This document shows, in pieces, positions 13,991 to 25,325 of a stretch of DNA of 64,000 nucleotides. The stretch is taken from positions 89,411,047 through 89,475,046 of the forward strand of contig JACSVZ010000004.1 of NCBI GenBank assembly GCA_014706295.1. The letters run 5' to 3'. Under the pieces are notes generated by a model, which did no database searches, was not told where the DNA came from, and saw nothing but the letters and a program-made list of their open reading frames with translations. The stretch comes from Lycocorax pyrrhopterus obiensis (Eukaryota > Chordata > Aves > Passeriformes > Paradisaeidae). Both the position numbers and the translations under genes were made by a program. Position 1 is the stretch's first letter. Each line of letters starts with the position of its first letter.

Positions 13991-14030
13991 CTTCCTTCCT
14001 TCCTTCCTTCCTTCCTTCCTTCCTTCCTTC
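13991..14030 (+). repeat. (CTTC)10 microsatellite
   Basis: Ten perfect CTTC units directly abut repeat copy 2, then degrade into a C/T-rich stretch to about 14043. It is the counterpart of the GGAA tract next to copy 1. Confidence 0.95.
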
Positions 14031-16682
14031 CCTCTTTCTCCCTCAGATTCAAAACAATTGTGTACAAGCTAAAACAACTCCCCTATATCCTTCATAGAGG
14101 AAAAAGAAGTCTCTCCTACCCTTGCAAATGGAAGCTTTTTGTCATTTCTTATGACCTCTAATGAGCTATCCTTTTTCTTTCTTTTGCTGTCATGGTTTTC
14201 TGGCTCACTGTTTTTTTGGGGTTTTTTTCAATTTTTTTCCTTAGCATACATTTTACATATTCTCTGCTGAAAAATATCTTGGATTACACTTTTTTTGGTT
14301 TTGGTAACAGAATATATTTTAAATACATGACTAAATTGAAATAAATGAAGTGAGAACTGGATCTTAATTGCTTAATCTACAGAGTGGGTTTAGGTGTCAC
14401 TGACCATATTGATAGTAAAAAACCTAGAACTTTGGATCAATGTATTTTGTGTCTTGAAAAGCGAAATAGATTGATACAGAAACAAAGGAAATGGAGACAT
14501 GCAACATGGAGAAAGGATCTCTATTACATCATAATATGTATTTCAGTGCTACATCTTTTTATAGCAATTTTTAGGTATTATATCATATGCAGATTTTAAG
14601 TTCTTAAGTTGTACTTACATTATACTAATCTAAGCATATCACATAACCACACAGAGAGCATTATGAAATATATTAATTTTCTTTAAAGGCTACAGCTTGA
14701 GGAGCTAGTCCTGAAAATGCTATTTACATAGAGTATGTTCCATGGGTATGTTATAGTTTACCTGCTCACCTAAATTCACCCTGATATTTCCAACATAAGG
14801 TTGTGGATCAAAATATGGAGACAGAATATCAACAGTAATTACTTTAATATCGATAAAGATTATTTCTCCTGGCAAATTCCATGCTTGTCAATGTTTGCAT
14901 AATTTAAGACTTGTAGATACTAATACAGATATAGTTGATTTTATTGAAGAAAGCGTGCATATGAGTAATATTCAGAGAATTATAATTAATAAATGAAATT
15001 GCAATCAGATACAATGTGATGTATGAATGATGCAGAAACATTTATTAAAAGTGTATATAGCCTTTATAATATTTTCACTATCAGATTAGAGTAACACGTG
15101 CCTGGATAGCCACTAGTATAAGTGTTCACGTGTCTGCTAACCAATAAAGTAAGTGATCACGTTCCTAATATTCACATCAGCTTTTTTGCCTTAAAACAAG
15201 TGCTTGTATAACAATTTTTTCTGCTACCTGTTACATTTTAGAATCTTTGTTACATCTCTCCTGCCTTGACTGAATAGTCCTTGTCCTTCTTAACCAAGTG
15301 GTCTTTGTTGTCTTATTACTAAGCATTCTTTGTTTTCTTGCCCCAAAATACTAGATGTTTTTCTCATGTGAGGGAGTGAGAAATCTTTTCTCTTTCATCT
15401 CTCTGGACTGGGGAGCTAGTTCATGCTGCCAAGATGAGAGCAAGTCTCTGGAACTGAGAAGGTGTCTGGAAGGCATTGAAGCAAGGAACTGGCCTCTGTA
15501 GTCAAGAACTAAAGAGCTCTTTCAAGATAATATGATAGTATTTTTCTTGAGATACTAAAATCAGTAGCTACTCATAGAACCCCTGTGCTAGATATGTAAT
15601 GTTGCGTGACATCTTTCAAGACTGGCAGTGTTTTACTTTTCAGTTACCATAAGTGGACAAGCCATATCTGTTCTTTACACAAAGTTGCCATGCCTTGATC
15701 TCTCATCAAGAATATAAGAGATGTGGCTTCATTTCCTTTGCTTCTGGAAAAGAATTTTAAATTACCATGGCTTTGAACCTTGGAACACAGACTTGGAGCA
15801 AGAAATGTGGCCAGTTCTAGATTTTGGAAAGCTTATTGTACACTTTCTCTATTACTGCATATGTCTTAGTGGTTTGCATTCACTCAGTGAAACAAAATGT
15901 AGAATATTGCATGAACATTAAGTAAGAAAAAACCCTTTGCTTCCATACTTTTTTCTCTTCTTCAGCATTGTACTCATGTATTTCTAGTTCTTTAAAAGCG
16001 GTAGATAATAAGATAATGATGCAGCCTAAGGGACCATTGTTTTTTTGCTTGCATCTTTACCTGGGCAAACACTTGTTTGCAGATGGCTTGTGTAGAGTAT
16101 TGGTGTTGCAAATGTTTTACATTAATGTGGCATTAATGTTGGCATTGCTGTGAATTACATTTTATAAACTTAATAAGTTCCACCTTCTTCCTAAAATCCA
16201 AGACAAAAATAGCTACATATGGATATGTACACACCGATAGGTACAGAGAGACGTATATGTAGCCATATGTAATAGGTATCACATACTTGACATGCTTTAC
16301 CAAAGAAGTATTGAAATAAAAATCTAGTTTCTCAGTCTATTACAGTTCTTTGAAACATTTAGACAATGTAAGGTGACTTTAAACATGTTAGGAATACCTT
16401 ATGCATCCTACATTCTCCAACAAAGAAAGAGTTTGTCTGTCTGCAGTTTGGTGGCAGGGTTCTTACTCCCCAATATCCTTCTGCCTGTTAAATATAATGT
16501 AGCTCAAAACCTAAGCTAAGGAAGGGAAGATTATAAAGCTCTACTTTAAAATAGCAAATAACTATAACTTAACGTGCTAGATCAAAAATCCTCAGCCAGT
16601 TTGTTGGTTATTTCCTTTCTATTTTGCCTAAGGACATCCCAAACGCAGAATAGAAATAAGGCTCTGTGTAACATTGTAACTG

Positions 16683-16791
16683 TCTCATTCCCCCTTCCTT
16701 TCTTCCCCTTTTCATCCTTACCTCCCTCTTGCCCCCTTCCCTCCATCCATCTCTGCTTCCTTCTTCTCCTTCTTACTCCCTTTCTTTCTTC
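16683..16791 (+). repeat. Polypyrimidine tract
   Basis: About 109 bases are almost entirely C and T with scattered A and G, without a fixed repeat unit. The small open frames on both strands here (Phe/Pro/Ser-rich or Arg/Lys/Gly-rich) simply reflect this composition. Confidence 0.8.
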
Positions 16792-18208
16792 AGTTTTATT
16801 GTAGGGAGGAAGTAAAAAATACACTAGTTTTATACTTTTCAAAGCAAGAGACACATAAATTTAATATCTGTGAAGGCCTCAGAAAAGTAAATACATAATG
16901 TTTAGACTGCTTATTTGCAAATATAAAACATGCATTTCTTCTTAAATATGTTGAAATCAATTATTTTCTGATATATTTGCTGGTCTATGTTTACACTATA
17001 TTTTAAAAATTATTCTTTACACATATACTTGTTAAACTATGTTGAGTTTTACCTAAAACTGAATACCCTCCCCACTTCCTCAAATAAATGTTTTAACATC
17101 CTAAGAACTATGAAAATCTATTAAACATTTTTAGAAAAAAATACAGATTTTTTTCTAAACCTATCACTTCTTTGATAGGGTGTATCTGTTGATTTATAAT
17201 CTTTTAATTTATTATTGTTATAACTGTTACATTTTTATGAAACTCTGAATGAGGTCTAGATGATGTTTAGGTCAAAAAAACCACAGTATATTTTATCCCT
17301 AGACTGAAAAATTAGATCTAAATATCAATCTCATGCACCTAAAAAAAGGATGAAGATTAATAGTTGGTATGCTAATGTTACTGTGGGATTTTATAAGGTG
17401 TTTTTAGGTAATTTTTAAGTGGTTTAAATATCTGTTTGAACAGTACACCAATATTATTTGCTGTCTGTTTGGATGTTTTCATTTGTGTGATGGAATTTAC
17501 GTTGCATATTTGGAATAATTTTATTAGTCTTTATTCAGAATTCAAACTGAGTCCATGGTCTGGAACACAACACTCCTCCTACTCTTTATTATTTTCTTTA
17601 CTGGGGAGCTACAACAAGTAATGTCTAATGAAAGTGTTGATAGGTGCTTACTACAGATGGCTGTGAAAAAGACTCACCTCCTCTTTACCCAGAAAGGAAA
17701 TGATCTGCCTCCTTGTCTCTAACTGATGTCAATAAATGCTGGTTTCTTTTTTATTTTTTTTTTCATTTTATTCCAGGTAGAGAAAAACATGTCTGAATGC
17801 TCTTGATTTAGTACCAGATTTTTTTTTTTCTGCAGCTTATTGACTGCTTTTTAAAATACTTATTTATAAAGCTGAATACAGAAGTAAAATCAATATTGTG
17901 TTTATTTGAAATGTTACCACAACAACTATATTTCAATTAAACATTCAATTTTTATGGTATCCAGGCTAACCTGCATTATTGGTTAGTCTGATGGGAGGAC
18001 CAGGGGATAAGTTGGAGGTAACAGCGAATAAGTGCACGTAATAAACAGACACAGTGAAATGCAGGAGATGGCAGCTTTGATAGGGTTTCTAGGAGTTGTT
18101 CCTACAGATGAGATCTGATAGAAATATACTTTTCCTAGATAGCCTATTAGAGATTGTATAGAGTCTAAATATTATTGCTAATAACCCACATTTTCTTGAA
18201 TTGGATAA

Positions 18209-18463
<255 letters not shown>

Positions 18464-20466
18464 TGAATAAATCTGTTTTTAATGCCAATTATCTTTATTT
18501 TCATTCCACTTTCTGACACAAAATTAATGAATTCTAGGTGGATAGCATCACTGCCTTTATACTAGATTCAATGATTTATACTAGATTCAAAGAAACTATA
18601 GAAGACATTGCAAGTTCAATTACATTTCTAGAAGTATTAGACTGTTTAAAGTGGTTTAAATCTTAAAAGGAAAATTAAAATTTGACTTTTTTTATTGGAT
18701 TTTTAATACCTAGTATTTTTTTCTCTTTGCACAGTATTTGTAAGTGTAGCACAGGGATTTTTGGTTTTTTCCCCTAAACAGAAACTAACATTGCAGTATT
18801 GACTAAAACTGTATTTATAGAAGATGTTTTTCATTCTTTTACATTGCAGGTAACCTTTGAAACATGGCCTAAAGATATATAAATTTTGAGCATGCACTTT
18901 TCTACAGCATGGCGATAAGTTGTCTTTTCCTAATAGTGGCTGTTGCATTCTTGTATGTACTGAAAATCATGATATTCATCTGAAGTGTTGACCATACATT
19001 AAATTAGTCTTTCAAATTTATGTCTACAAATTTTCAGTTAATTCATACTTAAAATCACAAAGTATTCAGAATTCAGTTAGCAACTTCCTTTCTGGTAGAA
19101 ATTGCTGTCCACATTTCAAACTTGATTTTTTTAATTTGCACTGAGTGCTTCCCACAAGGAGTTTAAAGACAATTGTTATGGGTGAAATATTGGTGGCTAT
19201 ATTTTTATCCATTTTGTCATCTAAGGGCTTCCTTATGTAATTAAGTGTGGCAATTCAATTCCTGCAAAGAACAAGGCACTTAGAAATACGATGAATGAGG
19301 GGATGAACGAAAAGGTCTTCATTTTAATATAGACGTCTATATCTTTGTTATTATATCTATTCTTTTCAACAAGTACAGACTGCATTTGACCATGAAATAA
19401 GCAAAACTTTAAGTTTAGTTTATGGATTAGAAAGTTACAATAAAAAGAACAGCATTTTCTCCATCTTTACCCACAAAATCACTGATAATAAATGCCACCA
19501 TGTTTAAACTACCGTATAAAACACTACAAGACCTTGGTTTTGCTTTTAGAGCAAAGGCACTTGAGTAGGTGGGCAAAGTATGTGGTCTGTATTGTCCTTT
19601 GCTCCCATTATCCGTGGTCTGACAGTGCAGATCCCCAAAAGTATTTTTGCTCTGAACAGATGCAGCAGAGAAGAAAGAACTTAATTGCCCACTGAGTTGC
19701 TTGAATGTGGTACATAAGTCTCCCAGAAGCTTTGCAGTGCAGATATCTGGTTTATAAATAATTTAATAAGCTACCTAAAAATCAGCAACAAAATATCCCT
19801 TAGAAAGCCCTAAAGAAACATTCAAGAAACTCAGTTATCCTTCAGAACATCTCATGAGTAATGTCCAGTTACTTAGTGATATTCTCTGGAGATATAAGAA
19901 AGATTTGCCGGAGACAAAGTTGTTCTGAGCAATCTGTTAGATACTTTCTTCTTTCATAGATCTTTTAGCACAATATTTCAGAGGATCCAGAGGAAGCAAA
20001 GGCAAAATTGTGGTGATGTCTGAACTGCAAGGCCTGTTCTCTCATTTTGAGTCAGCTGGCACAGCACAACTTCCATTTATACAATTAAGCTCTCTTCCAC
20101 CAATTAAGGTCTCTCTATAACCTGTGTTTATGACAATAAAGTCTATTTCCTCTCAATTCCCATGCCAGGATGTCCTTTTACATATTTCCATTGGAATCAG
20201 TACTTTGGCAGGGCTATGGACTATGAAGCTTGCTTTCTTTCCTATCTGCACCCAAAATATGAGCAAATTATGTTATGAACAACAGCCTTCTATTGTGCCT
20301 GCACAAAAGAAAGCTGCAAGACTGCCTTGCTGGCAGCTTGCAAGGGATGCACTAAGCTTAAGAAAATTAATAAACCTTGCACAGAAATAGGGGGCATTTT
20401 CCCAGCTCAGTATCTTACTCTGTTTTAACAGAAAAATCTGTATGTACGTAACGTTGCATTGGGTGT

Positions 20467-20660
20467 GGGTGCCCCGGCGGCAGCAGCGGGGGCTGCAGGG
20501 GCTCTGTGAGGGGAGGCTCGGCTGCCCCAGCCGGACACAGCCGGTTCCGGCTGGACAGAGCCGGTTCCAGCCAGACACAGCCGGTTCCGGCTGGACACAG
20601 CCGGTTCCAGCCGGATCCAACCACCCATCGCAGGACGCAGCTGAGCCCACGTGCAGGGTG
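20467..20660. other. GC-rich island within an AT-rich intron
   Basis: About 190 bases are rich in G and C, with several CpG dinucleotides, in an intron that is otherwise strongly AT-rich. The left part is CGGCAGCAGCGGGGG-like and the right part is the CCGGTTCC minisatellite. The island supports short overlapping open frames on both strands in several phases, the signature of a short-period GC repeat rather than a gene. It could be a fixed minisatellite or an intronic regulatory or CpG element; the sequence alone does not decide. Confidence 0.7.
20531..20618 (+). repeat. 20-bp minisatellite, about 4.4 copies
   Basis: Four consecutive 20-base units lie at 20531-20550, 20551-20570, 20571-20590 and 20591-20610, with a partial fifth (CCGGATCC) to 20618. 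The shared core is ACAGCCGGTTCC (ACAGAGCC-type in the second unit). Units 1 and 3 end GG and units 2 and 4 end AG, so there is also a 40-base period. Confidence 0.9.
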
Positions 20661-23600
20661 GGAGCACCTTGGAGGAAACGTATGTAAGAAAGTGAAAAAA
20701 ATGTTGCCCAGTAGTGCGTGATAAAGAGGGCTGATAAAGCCCTGTAATAATAATGTTATAATCCCAAGGTCAACCCACCAGGAGTGTCAGACAAAGCATA
20801 TGGTGTTACCGTTTGAAGTAAGATCACTATGAGCTCCATGAGGATGTAGTGAAAGGATTTTGGAATGTTACCAATGTCAGCAAACTATACAGGCCTTGCC
20901 TCACTAGCCACCAAAGGAATATTTTAAAAGCATGTCCCTTTGGGATGGTTTTAAGCCATGAAACCTCTGCAGTTAAGGAAATCTGGTAAGTTTAGTTGTA
21001 AGTAATTTCTTTTTATTGTCAGAATAAGAAACTTCAAGAAACTTTAAGAAACTCTAGCCAGCATTTACTTCTCCTTCAGGTGAGTGTTATACATTCCCAC
21101 AGCAGGTGCAGATACATTAGCACTGTTCCTGGGGCATTTCACCTCATGAATAACTGTAGCACTGTCCTCTTCTTTTGTCTGCATATTTTAACCCCAGCAA
21201 GTAAAACCAACATTTTCAGTTCCTCAAAAATAGGGGAAATGAGGCATCCCTGAATGCTCTGGCTTAATGAATCATAAATACAGCTCCAAACAATGCTGTA
21301 ATCATTCCCTGCTGCCCCCAAGACCAGCTTCTGCAGTTTGACTACACCTGTAATGTTAAACTCTTGCATGTTGCACAATAAGGTGGCTCACTGGAACTGT
21401 CTCTCAGAAACAGTCCCTGGCCTATGCAGTTCCTGCACTAATGCTTTCTCAGGGAAGATTTGTGAGGGTGTTAGTAAGTCTACATTAAATATGTTCCAGG
21501 GATGTACTGACAATAGACAATCAAACTGTAGTGACTTGACTCCTACTCTGTCACTATTTAGTTGCTTTGAAAATATGAACTATCTGCAGCTGTATATATT
21601 CAGCTCAGTATTCAACTGGGAATATTGAGGCTGGATATTGAGATTGTAGTGTGTATGGAATGGCATACAACTTGCAAGAATATTTCTGGCATCAATAAGA
21701 CTAGTGAATGAGGAAGGGTCAAAACTATTGATTTTAAGGAGAATGCATGCAGGTTAATGTCTGTAATTTGTGGGCAAAGCATTCTAAAGCTGTGACAAAA
21801 TTTGAACTTGAATTAGTGGGATAGAAATTTGAATTCAGGTAGCGTAATAGAAACAGTCTCACCATTTTGAAGAACATATGACAAAAGTGAATACTTGGAT
21901 TATCTCTGGTTTAGAGTTTATCCTTTCTCAGTCGCTAACACTTCATCTTCCTGGTCTCCCTGTTTTAACTGCTGCTTGAAGATTTATAATTCTTTAAAGC
22001 AGCTACTTTTGCCAGAATCTTTATAATGCAATCACAGTGAATTTGTTAGAGGCAAGTGGAAAAACAGAATGTAATATTGTCTTTCATCTAAACATAGACC
22101 TTCTTTTTTTTCTTCATGACTGAGGAAATAACAATTGCAGCATGTGAATTATATTTCAGATGGGTTCTCCTAAATAAGTTAAATGTATGTACTAAATATG
22201 GATCAGTAATGATAAATGGTCTAGACTAGTTTATTAAATGTATTCTGTACCTCTGGAATCAGTCACATACGACATGACACAATGGTTTCACACAAGCTGT
22301 CTGTGGGGAATGATCCTTGGCCCACGTTAATTAGCATGACAAGCATTGTTAAAAAAGTGTTTTCTTTCCTAGGATGGTTCAACCAACTTTTCAGTGTAGC
22401 CAAGGGAGATTCAGTGCTTGTATTTATTCACTAACAATGTTTCATTTTTTGGAGTAGATATATACTTACTTATGTCTGCAATGTTAGCAACAGATGGACA
22501 AGTGTCACCACAAATTGTCACAGCTTTTATTTTGTTTATTTTGCTTTGTTTTTTTTTGGTTTGATTTGGTTTGGTTTTTTTACAGCTGCTTTCACAGGAT
22601 CTCTCTTATCTAATTTTAATTTCACAAAACATTCTTTTCATTTGGGTCTCGATTAATCTTGAGGGATTCTATAATTTAACTTGTTAATCCTCAGGTAGGA
22701 AGAGTATCTCTAACAGTCAGTGAGGTAGAACACTGTTGAAACAAGATGTCCGTAGTCTTTAGCTGGGGGGGAGTTTGTTTGTTTGTTTTGTTTTATAGAT
22801 GAATAAAAATCTCTTTTTAAACGTAGGCAGCATTTTAATTAATGACAATTGATGGAACATTCCATTTCAAGTATTATCTCCCAGATCAAGTGTAATATAT
22901 CTGTGGAAATAAATCTTATGGGGAGGAAATGATTCTTTACTTTATAAAATAGATTTCCAGCTCTAATAAATAAAGCATAATCAGTCCATGAAAGTGATCT
23001 GTAGTTCTGTCCCAAGACAATGGTTAGAAGCTTGCAAATAATTTTTCAGATGCTCTTAGTATAGCTTAAAGTCATATTTCTTCCAAGAGGTGGACCCTAA
23101 GGATGTGTTACTGCTTGCATGAATCTTAAATGCAATTGATTGTATCTTCTGAGACATCTCTTCTGTGTGCCTTGGTATAAGACAATCTTTGCATCAGTAA
23201 TAAAGACCAAATCTATTGTTCTATCAATGGCTAGCACAATATATTATTTTTCAAAAGCTTCTTTTAGAGAAGATAGTTATTTTTATCTATGTATGGTTAT
23301 TAAAGTAAATATATGCTTTTGTCTTTAAAAAATCTTTATGCATGTTGTGTTTATTATTTTATTTTGTTAATGGCACTTGAGATGAACATGGTACTTTCAA
23401 GACATTTACCTATTGATGGCATGCTGGTATTTTCTTCACAGGAAAAATAGAACTGCTTTTAATTGTTGGTCCTCACCTACAAATGTTGCAATGGTCTGTC
23501 ATCTCAAAAGAAGCATTTCCAAATTTCGTTAATAGATCTAACTGGACATTCAAATAGGAAGAACTGTCTGTGACTCAGATGTAGCAATTTAGATTGTTAA

Positions 23601-24704
23601 ATGGGTTACTCCTGCTTCTGACTGGAACCAGTATAAATACTCACTGCACCACAAGGTCTGCAAGCAGAGAGATGAAGATCCAGTGCTTGAAATATTTCTG
23701 TAATTGTAGCTTTTTGCACTGGTTGTCTCTAGTCACTCTAGGACATATGAGATAAGGGCAAATTATCTTTCACTTCATATCAGAAACCAGCTGTTCAAAT
23801 TAATTTCTTACTTTTGTATAAGCCTTGACATGATGTTTCATGTATGGTGTATTTTTACACACTTTATATTGCTTATTTTTCCATGAGAAAGGACAGGAGA
23901 TTAATTTAAAGAAGTTAACTTTTTAAGTTCTTCTTGAGAAAACAAACCAACTGAAAAACCAAAACCTCTTTTGGTTTCACACTTTGTTACTTTCAAGGTT
24001 TTACAATAAGAAAAAATAATTTTTTACTGCCTAGGCAAGAGTTTGTACTTGTCCTGTGTTGGTGAACAGTCAAAAGGGCATTCTTAAAAATTCTAGGATT
24101 TCAAAAAGCACATAGGTTGATATTGTTGAAAGTTTTCAGTAAAGTAACTTGGTGAATAAGAACATCTCTACAATTAGTTTGGAACTAGACTCACATATAT
24201 TTTTGAAAACTTATCTTTGTTAAAACCTACAATAAACCAAAATTGCTGCAAGCTTAGATCCTGAGATAAAAGGTAACAGATTGACTTCAATATCTCAGTT
24301 TTGCTGTTGATGTATCCAGACAGGAGAGAACAAAGTAGGCTGTAAGGGTTTACCTTCAATGGTGATTTCAGAATTTATACTTCTGTTGCCCTTTGTGAAT
24401 AATCGAGAAAAACAATCTGAGTTTATGAAACCTCAGAAGATAGAGTTGCATATAAATATTAATTTTTTCAAGATGAACTCACAAAACTGAAAAGGCAAAA
24501 GAGTATAAAACACCTTAAGGGGGACAGAATTCTTAAGATTTCACTGAACTGTATAACCAAGGGGTATATACCTCTCAAAATAGATACATTAAGGTTTTGG
24601 AGAAACTATTGGCAATGCATTGCTAATTTTGGAATTATTGTATAAACTAAAATCTTTCAAATATTTAGATTTGATGTCCAGTTTCATGCTCTTATTTCTT
24701 CAAG

Positions 24705-24861
24705 GTGTATGATGGAAAAGACAGTTCTTCACGCTCTCTTGGAGTCTTCACCAAAAATGACATGATGGGAGTTATTCTTAATAGCACATCTAACCATATG
24801 TGGATAGAGTTTAATACCAATGGATCTGATACTGACCAAGGATTTCAGCTGACTTATACAA
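24705..24861 (+). CDS. CSMD1: Exon encoding the second half of a CUB domain (CSMD)
   Basis: The exon is 157 nt, phase 0 to 1. The acceptor is ttatttcttcaag and the donor gtaagt, the best donor in the window. The translation begins VYDGKDSSSRSLGVFT, where VYDG is the conserved CUB strand-loop (usually xYDG or VWDG), and ends GFQLTYT followed by a split serine. Two N-glycosylation sequons are visible, NST (in NSTSNH) and NGS (in TNGSD), consistent with a secreted or luminal surface. Joined to 18246-18415 it completes a CUB of roughly 108 residues, close to the usual 110. It runs straight into the sushi exon at 41940 (TYTSFDLVKCEDPG). Confidence 0.93.
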
Positions 24862-25240
24862 GTAAGTAGCTCATAAATATGGTCTGATTGGTTGCTTTGT
24901 GGGGAAATGCGTATTTCTCAGCTGTAGTGATTTCTTTTGGAATGTTGAAGGTAATTTCCTAGAATGTACTGTGGTTAAGAGACTGAGGTTTACTTGTCTA
25001 CATGACTGGATAGGTGTTATAATTTAAAAACATTGCTGAAAGCAAATTTGTAAGTTTTTAAACTAAGAATGCATGATTATTTTTAAGACTTAGTAGTGGG
25101 GTTGTGACGAATATGGGTTGAATATGTTAGTTGTTACATTGTAGCAGAAAACATACAGAAAGACTTTTAAAATGGAAAGTTCAATCTCTGCAGTCAAATC
25201 AGACAAGGAAAGAAGAAAAGAAAAGAGAAAACAAAGGAAG

Positions 25241-25325
25241 AGAAGAGAAGAGAAGAGAAGAGAAGAGAAGAGAAGAGAAGAGAAGAGAAGAGAAGAGAAG
25301 AGAAGAGAAGAGAAGAGAAGAGAAG
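25241..25325 (+). repeat. Perfect (AGAAG)17 pentanucleotide repeat
   Basis: Seventeen uninterrupted AGAAG units are flanked on both sides by degenerate A/G-rich sequence (about 25203-25370). The tract is about 380 bases downstream of the exon ending at 24861. The Arg/Glu/Lys-rich and Ser/Leu/Phe-rich open frames across it are repeat artefacts. Confidence 0.97.

Noticed and set aside
20311..20343. Imperfect hairpin (GCTGCAAGACTGCC / GGCAGCTTGCAAG)
   Set aside because: The right arm is partly self-palindromic and the stem has a bulge. It is within chance expectation for a window of this size.
20273..20687. Overlapping open frames of up to 125 codons on both strands over the GC-rich island
   Set aside because: They are open in several frames because a short GC-rich minisatellite lacks stop codons. 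The peptides are repetitive and no gene signals are present.
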